A DNA stretch of 61,167 nt from Vicinamibacteria bacterium. GTDB taxonomy: Bacteria > Acidobacteriota > Vicinamibacteria > Fen-336. Shown here piece after piece: positions 24,500-33,025 of the stretch. A model generated the notes under the pieces. It searched no databases and was not told the DNA's origin. It saw nothing but the letters and a program-made list of their open reading frames with translations. The first letter of the stretch is position 1, and every line of letters begins with the position of its first letter. The stretch covers positions 1-61,167 of the forward strand of contig JAMPXO010000013.1 in the NCBI GenBank assembly GCA_023701125.1, written 5' to 3'. Made by a program: the position numbers and the translations under genes.

Positions 24500-25834
24500 A
24501 TGAGCAAGGCATCGCAGGAGCTCTACGAGGTCGCGCAGCAGGCCGTCGACCTGGCGCTGAAGAAGGGCGCGTCCGCCGCCGCCGCGCGCGCCGCGAAGTC
24601 GCGCGACGTCGAGGTGCGCTGGCGCGACGGCAAGGTCGAGCAGATCCAGGAGTCGACCACCCGCGGCGTCAGCCTCGCGCTGTACGTCGACGGGCGCTAC
24701 GCCGCGGTCAGCTCGTCCGACCTGCGCAAGGAAGCGCTGGAGACGTTCATCGGCGACTCGATCGTGATGACGCGCTCGCTGGCCGTCGACCCGCACCGCA
24801 CGCTGCCCGACCCGGCGCTGTACGCCGGGCGCCAGGAGATCGACCTCCAGCTCGAGGACCCGGCCTACCTGACGGTGTCCGCCGAGAAGCGGCGCACGCT
24901 GGCCAAGGAGATGGAGGACGCGGCCCGCGCCGTCAAGGGCGCCGACGCGATCCTGTCGGTCAGCTCCGGCTTCAACGACAACCGCACCGAGTCCGTGCGC
25001 ATCGCCTCCAATGGCTTCAGCGGCGACTCGGTCGGCACCACGTTCTTCATCGGCGCCGAGGTCGCGGTCAAGGACGCGGATGGCCGCCGGCCGTCGGACA
25101 GCTCGTTCGCGGGCGTGCGCTTCGTCGGCGAGTTGCCCTCGGCCGCGGAGCACGGGCGGATCGCGGCCGAGCGCGCGCTGTCGCGCCTGGGCGCGAAGAA
25201 GACGGAGTCGAAGGCGCTGACGATGGTGCTCGACAACCGCGCGGCCGGCCGCCTGGTGGGCGCTCTGGCTGGGCCGCTCTCGGGCCAGGCGCTGCAGCAG
25301 AAGCGCTCGTTCTTCGAGGGCAAGCTGGGCCAGCCGATCGGCTCGAAGCTGCTGCACCTGACGGACGACCCGTTCGTGCGGAAGGGCTTCGGCTCGCGCC
25401 TGTTCGACGGCGAGGGGCTGGCCGCCAGGCAGCGGGTGGTGTTCGAGGACGGCGTGCTGCACACGTACTTCATCGACACGTACTACGGAAAGAAGCTGGG
25501 CCTGGCCCCGACGACAGGCGGCATGTCGAACCTGTCCTGGCGCCTCGGCGAGCGGTCGAAGGAGCAACTGATCAAGGACGCGGGCGAGGCGATCTACGTC
25601 ACCGGCTTCATCGGTGGCAACTCCAACGCCACCACGGGCGACTACTCGCTGGGCGTGCAGGGCTTCATGATCCGCGGCGGCACCGTCGCCGAGCCGGTGG
25701 CGGAGATGAACATCGCGGGCAACCAGCTCGAGCTGTGGAAGCAGCTGGTCGCGGTCGGCAACGACCCGTACCCGTTCTCGACGCTGCGCACGCCGACGCT
25801 GGTGTTCGACGGCGTCAGCTTCGCCGGCCTGTAG
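24500..25834 (+). CDS. pmbA: PmbA/TldE-family partner of TldD
   Basis: A 444-residue TldE/PmbA protein: it has the family fold but no HExxxH zinc motif, as expected for the non-catalytic subunit. Visible segments are VEVRWRDGKVEQIQEST, FFIGAEVAVKDADGRR, VLDNRAAGRLVGALAGPLSG and ATTGDYSLGVQGFMIRGG. It lacks a signal peptide while TldD has a Tat-like leader; co-export as a complex (hitch-hiking) or cytoplasmic residence of both are open options. It starts 9 bp after tldD with a GGGGA ribosome site. Confidence 0.9.
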   Translation: MSKASQELYEVAQQAVDLALKKGASAAAARAAKSRDVEVRWRDGKVEQIQESTTRGVSLALYVDGRYAAVSSSDLRKEALETFIGDSIVMTRSLAVDPHRTLPDPALYAGRQEIDLQLEDPAYLTVSAEKRRTLAKEMEDAARAVKGADAILSVSSGFNDNRTESVRIASNGFSGDSVGTTFFIGAEVAVKDADGRRPSDSSFAGVRFVGELPSAAEHGRIAAERALSRLGAKKTESKALTMVLDNRAAGRLVGALAGPLSGQALQQKRSFFEGKLGQPIGSKLLHLTDDPFVRKGFGSRLFDGEGLAARQRVVFEDGVLHTYFIDTYYGKKLGLAPTTGGMSNLSWRLGERSKEQLIKDAGEAIYVTGFIGGNSNATTGDYSLGVQGFMIRGGTVAEPVAEMNIAGNQLELWKQLVAVGNDPYPFSTLRTPTLVFDGVSFAGL

Positions 25835-25847
25835 CCGGCTCGTCGTG

Positions 25848-25879
25848 CCGCGGCTGCGGCCTTCGTTCCGCAGCCGCGG
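25848..25879. terminator. Perfect 12-bp stem-loop between pmbA and the M1 peptidase gene
   Basis: Arms CCGCGGCTGCGG (25848-25859) and CCGCAGCCGCGG (25868-25879) are perfectly complementary around an 8-base loop (CCTTCGTT). It starts 13 bases after the pmbA stop and ends 11 bases before the GGAGG of the next gene. No T-tract follows; it may attenuate or terminate. Confidence 0.45.
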
Positions 25880-25901
25880 GCGTTCACCCCGGAGGTTCAC
25901 C

Positions 25902-27725
25902 ATGTCCCCGATCGCCGCCGCCGTCTTCGCCGCTTCCGCCACGGCCCCCGACATCCACTCCTTCGGCAACGCCGGCGTCGTGCGGCCGACCCACCTGGCC
26001 CTCGACCTCACGCTGGACTTCGAGCAGAAGGTGTTGCGCGGGACCTGCGAGCTGACCCTCGCCTACGCCGGCGACCCCGCGGCCACCGACGTGCTCGACC
26101 TCGACAGTCGTGGCTTGAAGGTCGAGAACGTCACCGCCGACGGAAAGGCGCTCGCGTTCGAGCTCGGCGCGCAGGACGCGATCCTCGGCGAGCGGCTGCG
26201 CATCAGGCTGCCGCAGCCGCGTCCCGCGAGCGTCCAGGTCACCTACACGACCAGCCCCGGCGCCACCGCGCTGCAGTGGCTGGAGCCGCGACAGACGACT
26301 TCCGGCAAGCTGCCGTTCCTGTTCACCCAGAGCCAGGCGCTGCACGCGCGGTCCTGGATTCCGACGATGGACAGCCCCGGCGTGCGCCAGACGTTCGAGG
26401 CCATCGTGCGCGTGCCCGCGGGCCGCGGCTTCACGGTCGTGATGGGCGCGGAGAACGGCGCCCACGACGTCGACAAGGGCGTGTTCCGCTTCCGCATGCC
26501 GCAGGCCGTGCCGCCGTACCTGATCGCGCTGGCGGCGGGCGAGATCGCGTTCCAGCCGCTCGGTCCGCGCACGGGCGTGTACGCGGAGCCCGCCGTGCTG
26601 CCGCGCGCGGCGAAGGAGTTCGAGGACGTCGAGAAGATGGTCGTGGCGACCGAGGCGATCTACGGCGCCTACGACTGGGGCCGCTGGGACACGATCGTGC
26701 TGCCGCCGTCGTTCCCCTTCGGTGGCATGGAGAACCCGCGGCTGACGTTCGCGACGCCGACGATCCTGGCCGGCGACAAGAGCCTGGTCTCGCTGCTGGC
26801 CCACGAGCTCGCCCACTCGTGGTCGGGCAACCTGGTCACCAACGCGACGTGGAGCGACTTCTGGCTCAACGAGGGCTTCACCTCCTACATCGAGGGCCGC
26901 ATCGTCGAGGCCGTCTACGGCGTCGACTTCGCGGACATGGAACTGGTGCTGACCCAGCGCGAGCTGGGGACGACGATCGAGGAGATGCTGAAGGAGGCCC
27001 CCGACGGCACGATCCTGTTCGCGAACCTCGAGGGCAAGGACCCCGACGACCTGGTCGGCCCGATTGCCTACGACAAGGGCGCCTCGTTCCTGCGCGTGCT
27101 GGAGGCGCGCTTCGGCCGGCCGCGCTTCGACGCATTCCTGAAGGCGTACTTCCAGGCCCACCGCTTCGGCAACATGACGACGGCGCGCTTCCTCGAGATC
27201 CTGAAGCGCGATCTGTTCGTCGGCGACGAGGCCGCCTGGGCCGACGCGAAGGTGATGGAGTGGGTCTACCAGCCGGGCCTGCCTTCGAACTACGTCGTCG
27301 CCCGCACCGCCCGCTTCGAGCGCACCCGCGCGGCGGTCGACGCGTTCGCGAAGAGCGGCGACCTCGGGCTCGTCAAGAAGGACTGGTCGAGCGCCGAGTG
27401 GCAGGACTTCGTCGAGAGCCTGCCGCGGCCGATGACGCCCGCGCAGATGGAGGCGCTGGACGCGGCCTTCGGCTTTTCGACGGCGGGCAACAACGAGATC
27501 CGCTTCGACTTCCTGATGCACGTGGCGCGCAATGCGTGGGCGCCGGCCTTCGAGTCGCTCGAGCAGTTCCTGTGTTCGCTTGGCCGCCGCAAGTTCCTGA
27601 CCCCGCTCTACGCGGCGCTGATGGAGAGCGACGCGACTCGCGACCTGGCGAAGCGCATCTACACGAAGGCCCGCCCGAGCTATCACCCGATCGCGGTCGC
27701 CACCCTCGACGCCGTCGTCAAGTAG
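25902..27725 (+). CDS. M1-family aminopeptidase, leukotriene A4 hydrolase-like
   Basis: A 607-residue zinc aminopeptidase. The N-terminal beta-saddle (about 15-205) is followed by the catalytic domain with GGMENP (substrate N-terminus binding), HELAHSWSGNLV (HExxH) and NEGFTSYIEG (third ligand Glu), and then by the helical C-terminal domain of LTA4H type (FLTPLYAALMESD, ARPSYHPIAV). It removes N-terminal residues from peptides. The ATG at 25902 has GGAGG 6 bases upstream. A hydrophobic N-terminus (SPIAAAVFAASATA) may be a short leader. Together with TldD/PmbA and the M28 enzyme it makes peptide breakdown a theme of the window. Confidence 0.9.
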   Translation: MSPIAAAVFAASATAPDIHSFGNAGVVRPTHLALDLTLDFEQKVLRGTCELTLAYAGDPAATDVLDLDSRGLKVENVTADGKALAFELGAQDAILGERLRIRLPQPRPASVQVTYTTSPGATALQWLEPRQTTSGKLPFLFTQSQALHARSWIPTMDSPGVRQTFEAIVRVPAGRGFTVVMGAENGAHDVDKGVFRFRMPQAVPPYLIALAAGEIAFQPLGPRTGVYAEPAVLPRAAKEFEDVEKMVVATEAIYGAYDWGRWDTIVLPPSFPFGGMENPRLTFATPTILAGDKSLVSLLAHELAHSWSGNLVTNATWSDFWLNEGFTSYIEGRIVEAVYGVDFADMELVLTQRELGTTIEEMLKEAPDGTILFANLEGKDPDDLVGPIAYDKGASFLRVLEARFGRPRFDAFLKAYFQAHRFGNMTTARFLEILKRDLFVGDEAAWADAKVMEWVYQPGLPSNYVVARTARFERTRAAVDAFAKSGDLGLVKKDWSSAEWQDFVESLPRPMTPAQMEALDAAFGFSTAGNNEIRFDFLMHVARNAWAPAFESLEQFLCSLGRRKFLTPLYAALMESDATRDLAKRIYTKARPSYHPIAVATLDAVVK

Positions 27726-27728
27726 AGA

Positions 27729-29618
27729 TCAGGCGGGAAACAGCGACTCCACGATCCCGACGGGGCGCAGTTCGCCGCGCAGCGTGAACTCGCGGCTGGG
27801 CGCCGGCTCGTCGTAGGCCTGCCGGTACTCGACGGCGGGGCCGCCCCGGCGCTGGACCTGCACTCGCCAGCCGCGATCGAAACGGCCGTCGCGCTCGCGC
27901 ACGTCGTCGCAGACGAAGACGACGGCCTCGACCTCGGGCTTCTCCGCCAACGCCTGGCGACAGGCACGAAGCGCCCACGCGAGCCCGCCCGAGGCGAAAC
28001 GCTGCAGTCCCCGGTGTTCGCCTTCGAACAGGGTTGCCGACGGGAAGAACAGTGGTTCGCCGGGCTGGTAGAGCTGCATCCCGGTCGGGTCGCCGATGCG
28101 CGTCCACTCCAGCGTCGTGGCGACGCACTCGCGGGCGATGTCGGCGTTGCCCGAGTCCGCGGGCGCGGGCCGAGGCCCCGGGACGAGGATCGAGCCTTCT
28201 GCGCCCAGCAGCACGGGACGGCCGTTCGGGGTCGGCGGCCGGCCGGTGTAGCGCTGGGCGAAGACGTGGCTCACGCCCCCGCCCGCGACTTCGACCTGCA
28301 CGAACAGCGCGTCGGACCGCGTCTCGCCCTCGCGCAGGTAGGCGTCGGTCACCGTCGCCACCAGGTCGGGCGGGCCGTCGTCGAACACCCGGCCCGCGGC
28401 GAGCGCGGTCACCTCGTGCTGGAGGCAGTAATGGAACCTGGTCGTCCACTCGCTTTCACCCCTCCGCACGCACAGGAACGGGTGGAGGGCCGGGTCGCCC
28501 TCCGCGGCGGAGCCGTCGGCGACGCGGCGCGCCATCTCGGCGAAGGCGCGGTCCATCTGCTCGAAGCCGAAGTCCACGGCGATGTCGGAAGGGGGCTCGT
28601 TCGCCCCCGTCGCCGGCTGCTGCGGCGCGGCAGTCGGGGCCACGCTCGGCGCGGGCTCGGCCGCGCGCCGCTCCTCGTCGGTGGTCGCGCCCGGGAACCG
28701 CCTCGTTCCGGCCAGGCACAGCACGCGCAAGCCGGCGCCGCCCGCCGCTTGCTTTGCCAGCGCATCGGCGCGGGCCGCATGCCAGTGCGCCTGCCCCTGC
28801 CGGTCCTCCGGGCGCGGCGAGCGCCCGCTGGCGTCGATCTCCTTCTGCAGGTCCTCGGCCAGCGCCGCGAGATGGACGAGCAGGCGGTTGCGGGCGAGCG
28901 GGTCGGCGTTGGTGTCGATCGCGAACCAGAGACCCTCGGCAGCCGAGGCGTGCAGGCACACCGCGAGATCGCCGGGTCCCTCGAGCGGCAGGCCGAGCGG
29001 CTTCTCGGGCAGCGCGAAGAGCTGCTGGCCGCCCTTGCTCTCGGCGAGCTCCAGCAGGGAGACGAAGGCCGAGAACAGCACCGAGCCGCGGCCGTCGGCC
29101 GCGGCGAACCAGCGGTCGAGCGCGCCCAGGGCAGGCGAGTGCGCCAATGTCGGGTCGGTCTCCGACGGCCACCAGCCCGCGTACTCCGTCGCCCCGCGTT
29201 GCCCTTCCGGGGTGATGAAGTCGACGAGCTGGAGCGGACGCGTCGCGGGGGCTGGCTTCGCGGGGGCGATCGGCCCCGGCGCGTAGTAGACCGCGTTCAT
29301 CCCGTCGCGCTGGCGCAGCACCGCGCGGGTGCCCGAGTAGCGCGCGGCGGATTCGGCGTCGGCCGCCGCGTACGCGAACACGGCCGTGCGCTGCCCGTTC
29401 TCCTCGACCAGCAGCGGGATGTCGAGCACGCCGTCGTCGTGGAGGCGGCGTTGCAGGAAGGAGAGCCTCGCGCCCGGCAACGCCTTGCTCAGCGTCGCGC
29501 CCAGGAAGAGGTAGTTGAGGGAAGCCTTGTCGGCGCTCCACGACTCCGCCTCCATCTCCGGCCAGTGCCGGGGGGCATTGGTCGACAGGCGGATCTTCTT
29601 CTTTCCGAAAAGGGCCAT
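27729..29618 (-). CDS. Large protein of unknown function
   Basis: A 629-residue soluble protein that I do not recognise. It opens with a short basic segment (MALFGKKKIRLS). Two mixed alpha/beta halves are separated by a low-complexity Ala/Pro linker (about 325-350). No signal peptide, membrane helix or catalytic motif stands out. The N-terminal part mentions SLNYLFLGATLSKALPGARL; the C-terminal part VEAVVFVCDDVRERDGRF. It ends 3 bp from the convergent M1 peptidase and lies downstream of pyk on the same strand, with its own leader. Confidence 0.75.
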   Translation of the reverse strand: MALFGKKKIRLSTNAPRHWPEMEAESWSADKASLNYLFLGATLSKALPGARLSFLQRRLHDDGVLDIPLLVEENGQRTAVFAYAAADAESAARYSGTRAVLRQRDGMNAVYYAPGPIAPAKPAPATRPLQLVDFITPEGQRGATEYAGWWPSETDPTLAHSPALGALDRWFAAADGRGSVLFSAFVSLLELAESKGGQQLFALPEKPLGLPLEGPGDLAVCLHASAAEGLWFAIDTNADPLARNRLLVHLAALAEDLQKEIDASGRSPRPEDRQGQAHWHAARADALAKQAAGGAGLRVLCLAGTRRFPGATTDEERRAAEPAPSVAPTAAPQQPATGANEPPSDIAVDFGFEQMDRAFAEMARRVADGSAAEGDPALHPFLCVRRGESEWTTRFHYCLQHEVTALAAGRVFDDGPPDLVATVTDAYLREGETRSDALFVQVEVAGGGVSHVFAQRYTGRPPTPNGRPVLLGAEGSILVPGPRPAPADSGNADIARECVATTLEWTRIGDPTGMQLYQPGEPLFFPSATLFEGEHRGLQRFASGGLAWALRACRQALAEKPEVEAVVFVCDDVRERDGRFDRGWRVQVQRRGGPAVEYRQAYDEPAPSREFTLRGELRPVGIVESLFPA

Positions 29619-29622
29619 GGCA

Positions 29623-29660
29623 CCCCGCAGTGGTCTGGATGGATTGCGGGGAATATAGCA
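29623..29660 (-). promoter_or_regulatory. Promoter and 5' leader hairpin of the 629-residue protein gene
   Basis: On the minus strand a TATATT -10-like box (29657-29652) is followed by CCCCGCA (29651-29645) and TGCGGGG (29629-29623), a perfect 7-bp stem with a 15-base loop. The second arm contains the GCGGGG ribosome-binding sequence, 4 bases before the ATG at 29618, so the hairpin would mask the start site. This may regulate translation. Confidence 0.35.
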
Positions 29661-29668
29661 GGCGCTGA

Positions 29669-29683
29669 GCGGCCTCCGGCCGC
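29669..29683 (-). terminator. Small hairpin after pyk
   Basis: GCGGCC (29669-29674) and GGCCGC (29678-29683) form a 6-bp stem with a 3-base loop just past the pyk stop codon. It is short and without a T-tract, so termination is only a possibility. Confidence 0.25.
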
Positions 29684-29691
29684 CGTGTCGG

Positions 29692-31104
29692 TCAGGCGAT
29701 GGTGTGGATGCGGAGCATGTTGGTGGCGCCGGCCGTGTGGCTCTGGCCTGCCAGCATCAGGATCGTGTCGCCCGGCTTGACCAGGCCCTTCGACTTCAGC
29801 AGCGCCTCGCCGCGCACGATCATGTCGTCGGTCGTCTCCGCGAACTCGGAGCGCACCGGCACCACGCCCCACCACAGGCACAGCCGCGAGAAGGTGTTCG
29901 GGTTGTAGGTGATCGCGGCCACTCGCGCCCGCGGGCGGTAGGAGGAGACGAGCCGCGCCGTCGCGCCCGACTCCGTGAAGGCCACGATCAGCCGGCAATC
30001 GAGCTCCTCGGCGACCGTCGACGCCACCCGCGCCAGCGAGCGCGCGGCCATCGAGTGGGTGCCGCCGGTGACGCGAGCCGGCGGGTGCGGCGAGTAGTGC
30101 TCCTCGGTGTGGACCGCGATGCGGGCCATCGTCTCCACGGCCTCGACGGGGTAGTTGCCGGAGGCCGTCTCCGCCGACAGCATCACGGCGTCGGTGCCGT
30201 CGAGGATCGCGTTGGCGACGTCGCTGGCCTCGGCGCGAGTCGGCCGCGCGTGCTCGATCATGCTCTCGAGCATCTGGGTGGCCGTGATCACCACCTTGCC
30301 GGCGCCGTTGGCCATCTCGATGATCCGCTTCTGCAGCGTCGGCACCTCTTCCGTGGAGAGCTCCACGCCGAGGTCGCCGCGGGCGACCATCACGCCGTCG
30401 GTGACGTCGAGGATCTCGGCCAGGTCGTCGACCGCTTCCCGCTTCTCGATCTTGGCGATCACGGGCGTCGTCGCGCCGAGCGACTTGATCAGCGCCTTGC
30501 ACTCCGCGACGTCCGCCGCCTGGCGCACGAACGACAGCGCGACGTAGTCGACGCCGTTGGCGATGCCGAACGCCAGGTCGCGGCGGTCCTTCTCGGTCAG
30601 CGCCGGCGTCGACAGCGAGGTCCCGGGCAGGTTCATGCCCTTGTTCGACTTGAGCAGGCCGCCGTGGACGACCTCGGCCTCCACTTCGTCGCCGTGGATC
30701 GCGATCACCTTCAGCTCGAGGTTGCCGTCGTCGAGCAGGATGGTGCCGCCGGGTCCGACGTCGCGGGGCAGCGGGTCGTAGGTGGTCGAGATCCGCTCGG
30801 TGGTGCCGACGACGGTCTCGTCGATGGTGATCCGCAGTCGCGCGCCTTCCTTCAGCACGACTCCGCCGTCCTGCACCTTGCCCGTGCGGATCTTGGGGCC
30901 GGACAGGTCCTGCAGCAGGGCGACGGGGCGGTCGAGCTGGGCCGACAGCTCGCGCACGGTGCGGATCACCGCCAGGTGCTGCTCGTGCTCCCCGTGGGAG
31001 AAGTTGAGCCGCACCACGTTGACCCCGGCGCGGATCAACTTCTCGAGCATCGCAGGCTCGCGCGAGGCGGGCCCGATGGTGGCCACGATCTTGGTTCTGC
31101 GCAT
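29692..31104 (-). CDS. pyk: Pyruvate kinase
   Basis: A 470-residue pyruvate kinase: phosphoenolpyruvate + ADP to pyruvate + ATP, the last step of glycolysis. Domains are in the normal order: the A domain with TKIVATIGPAS and VVRLNFSHG, the B domain insert (about 70-170), the active-site signature IAKIEKREAV with its Lys and Glu, MVARGDLGVE, QMLESMI, and the C-terminal domain with the nucleotide or effector site. The ATG at 31104 begins right at the first strand (MRRTKIV). A TATACT -10-like box lies 12 bases upstream, implying a very short leader. Confidence 0.95.
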   Translation of the reverse strand: MRRTKIVATIGPASREPAMLEKLIRAGVNVVRLNFSHGEHEQHLAVIRTVRELSAQLDRPVALLQDLSGPKIRTGKVQDGGVVLKEGARLRITIDETVVGTTERISTTYDPLPRDVGPGGTILLDDGNLELKVIAIHGDEVEAEVVHGGLLKSNKGMNLPGTSLSTPALTEKDRRDLAFGIANGVDYVALSFVRQAADVAECKALIKSLGATTPVIAKIEKREAVDDLAEILDVTDGVMVARGDLGVELSTEEVPTLQKRIIEMANGAGKVVITATQMLESMIEHARPTRAEASDVANAILDGTDAVMLSAETASGNYPVEAVETMARIAVHTEEHYSPHPPARVTGGTHSMAARSLARVASTVAEELDCRLIVAFTESGATARLVSSYRPRARVAAITYNPNTFSRLCLWWGVVPVRSEFAETTDDMIVRGEALLKSKGLVKPGDTILMLAGQSHTAGATNMLRIHTIA

Positions 31105-31150
31105 GGGATTCCGGGGAGTATATCGGGCGCCGGCAAGCCTGCCCGGGAAT

Positions 31151-31933
31151 CTACGGGACGATCGCGGGAAGGACCCCACCGGGACGACCGAAATGCGGGA
31201 CCACGACCTGGCCGGGATGCGGTTCCACGAACGCGGCTTCCGCTGGCGAGTAGTACAGGCAGCCGACTTCGTCCGGGTCGCGGGCCGCGAGGAAGCGCTC
31301 GGCGGAGTCGAGGGCGTCGAGCCAGGTGCGCTTGAGGGCCGGCAGGTCGACGGGGCTGGTCAGCGCCAGGCGCGCGAAATCCTCGGGCCGGTAGCGGCCG
31401 CGACGCCGGAGCAGGCTGAGCAGCAGTGCCGGCGTGTAGCCGGGGTCCTTGCTGGAGGCGGCCCAGCACAGGGCTCCGAGCGGCAGGATGTTCGCCATCG
31501 CCTCGTGGATGTCGACGTAGTCGCGCGGCTCGTCGCGGCCGACCAGTGCCAGCAGCTTGTTGATGGCGAGATCGACGGGATGGAGCACGAAGCCGGCGCG
31601 CTCGGATTTCACGGGCGGCAGGAAGCGCCACGCGGATTCGTGGGCCCACTCCACCTTCGTCGCTCCGCCTGCGCGGCGGACCAGCGCGCGCACGAACCCG
31701 GGCTGACGGAGCAGGAGCTCCAACTCGTAGCCGGAGGCGAGCAGCAGGCGCTGGTCGCTCTCGAACGCGCTGGCGACCCGCGACTCGCTGTCGTTGAAGT
31801 AGTCGAGGTCGTTGCTGTAGCGCTTCGAGTTGGGCTCGATGTGCAGGGCGGCGCCACCCGCGAGATAGCTGTCCGGCGAGCGATGGACCGCCAGCAAGCG
31901 AGCGACGGCCTCCTGCAGTTCCGTCAGCGGCAC
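31151..31933 (-). CDS. AbiEii-like nucleotidyltransferase, probable toxin
   Basis: A 260-residue protein of the nucleotidyltransferase AbiEii/AbiGii-type family. The NTase signature is clear: YLAGGAALH followed by SNDLDYFND, that is GG-x-DxD. A later block reads HPVDLAINKLLALVGRDEPRDYVDI, with the Lys and Asp common in this family. AbiEii/MenT-type enzymes act as toxins by adding nucleotides to tRNA or other targets. The GTG at 31933 overlaps the upstream small gene by 10 bp, as in toxin-antitoxin pairs with the antitoxin first. Which partner neutralises it is inferred from order only. Confidence 0.75.
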   Translation of the reverse strand: MPLTELQEAVARLLAVHRSPDSYLAGGAALHIEPNSKRYSNDLDYFNDSESRVASAFESDQRLLLASGYELELLLRQPGFVRALVRRAGGATKVEWAHESAWRFLPPVKSERAGFVLHPVDLAINKLLALVGRDEPRDYVDIHEAMANILPLGALCWAASSKDPGYTPALLLSLLRRRGRYRPEDFARLALTSPVDLPALKRTWLDALDSAERFLAARDPDEVGCLYYSPAEAAFVEPHPGQVVVPHFGRPGGVLPAIVP

Positions 31934-32187
31934 AGGCGTGACCCGAGCCGCCAGCCCTCGCGGCCGCCGTAGGTCCTGAGGCGCTCCGCCACCCAGGGCA
32001 CGTCGGCAGCGGTCACGAGATAGTCCGGCGGCGACGACCAGAAGCAGCTCACCCGGAAGCGCCGGAACGCGCGCCGAGCCTCGCGCACGCGGACCATCTT
32101 CCGCGCGGTCTCGGGATCGAGCTCGCGACGGCTGCGCTGCCCGCCGCGCCGCCCGATCTCGGCCAGATAACGCCGCACCGCGTCCAT
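31924..32187 (-). CDS. Small protein paired with the AbiEii-like toxin, candidate antitoxin
   Basis: An 87-residue basic protein. The first half is charged and helical (YLAEIGRRGGQRSRREL, then ETARKMVRVREARRAFRRF), and the second half reads CFWSSPPDYLVTAADVPWV followed by LRTYGGREGW. It overlaps the nucleotidyltransferase gene by 10 bp. I know of similar small genes directly upstream of such NTases but no named family. The ATG at 32187 is chosen over one at 32220 because of its position after an AAGATGG segment. An antitoxin or DNA-binding role is inferred. Confidence 0.6.
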   Translation of the reverse strand: MDAVRRYLAEIGRRGGQRSRRELDPETARKMVRVREARRAFRRFRVSCFWSSPPDYLVTAADVPWVAERLRTYGGREGWRLGSRLCR

Positions 32188-32277
32188 GAACCATCTTAAG
32201 CCGCTTACGATGGGGTTCAACGAGAATCGCCTGGGCCATCGTCGTATACCGTATTACATTACCGGCGGGGGGGTGCC
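32188..32277. promoter_or_regulatory. Shared divergent promoter region of two toxin-antitoxin pairs
   Basis: Ninety bases separate the starts of the two divergent pairs. An AT-rich island at about 32240-32262 (GTATACCGTATTACATTACC) contrasts with the GC-rich surroundings and contains overlapping TATAC/TATTAC boxes that could serve as -10 elements. On the minus strand TTGAAC and TTAAGA hexamers lie near the small gene's start. The exact promoters cannot be fixed by eye. Confidence 0.35.
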
Positions 32278-32544
32278 ATGGCTCGATCTGAAGCGTCGAT
32301 CGTGCTCACGCTGCGGGTTCCGCCGGAACTCGAGCGGCGGATCGATCGTGTGGCCCGCCAGCGCCGCCGCACGCGCAGCGCCGTGCTCCGCGAGGCGCTG
32401 GAGAGCGCCTTCGGGGCGACCGGCCCGGCGGACGATCCCGCCGAGGAGGCGCGCCGACAGTCGCTGCTGGTCAGCAACCGGGCGTCCGAGCGCGACGCGC
32501 TCGAGTTCGTCGAGGCAGCGGCGGACGATCAGGGGTGGCGTTGA
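32278..32544 (+). CDS. Ribbon-helix-helix antitoxin
   Basis: An 88-residue protein with an N-terminal ribbon-helix-helix DNA-binding domain (about 7-48): IVLTLRVPPELERRIDRVA is the strand and helix 1, RRTRSAVLREALESAF helix 2. The disordered acidic C-terminus (about 50-88) would wrap the toxin. The next gene, a MazF-like toxin, starts inside its last codons (10-bp overlap). It probably represses the divergent intergenic region. GGGGGG lies 5 bases before the ATG. Confidence 0.85.
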   Translation: MARSEASIVLTLRVPPELERRIDRVARQRRRTRSAVLREALESAFGATGPADDPAEEARRQSLLVSNRASERDALEFVEAAADDQGWR

Positions 32545-32870
32545 AGCGGGGGGCCATCGTGGTGGTCGCCACGCGTGGCGCTTGCACAGGGAAGCCTCGC
32601 CCCGCGGTCGTGATCCAGTCGGATCTCTTCAATCCGACCCACGCCAGCGTCACGATCTGCCCGATCACGTCCGACTGCGTCGACGCGCCGCTGTTCCGGC
32701 TGTCCCTGCCGCCAGGTTCGCGCACGGGACTGAAGCACGCGTCGCAGGTGATGGTCGACAAGGTCGTGAGCGTCCCGCGGGCGGCCGTCGGCGACCAGAT
32801 CGGCGCGTGCAGCCCCGACGAGATGGATGCGGTCGCCGCTGGCCTGCGCCGCTGGCTGGGGCTCGATTGA
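32535..32870 (+). CDS. MazF/PemK-family mRNA interferase toxin
   Basis: A 111-residue toxin with the MazF fold: KRGAIVVVATRG, KPRPAVVIQSD (family RPAVVI block), VTICPITSD and SQVMVDKVVSVPRAAVG. MazF enzymes cut single-stranded RNA at short motifs and are held inactive by the upstream antitoxin. The start is GTG at 32535, overlapping the antitoxin gene by 10 bp; TTG at 32541 is an alternative. All conserved blocks are present. Confidence 0.9.
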   Translation: MALKRGAIVVVATRGACTGKPRPAVVIQSDLFNPTHASVTICPITSDCVDAPLFRLSLPPGSRTGLKHASQVMVDKVVSVPRAAVGDQIGACSPDEMDAVAAGLRRWLGLD

Positions 32871-33025
32871 ACTCCGCGCGGCCCCGTTGGAGTGGTTCCC
32901 ACGCCTCCGTGACGCGACGCCCGCGCAGCGGAGTCACTGGCGGCTGATCGCGGCGGGAGTCGGGATCCACTGGCCCGACATCGACGAGGACCTTCTTTCT
33001 GGAAGACCGCCGTTTCCCGCCCTGC

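Noticed and set aside
22376-26011. A 1211-codon open frame on the minus strand opposite tldD and pmbA
   Set aside because: Shadow of GC-rich coding on the other strand: Arg/Val/Ala/His-rich composition without motifs, while the plus strand encodes two clear family proteins.
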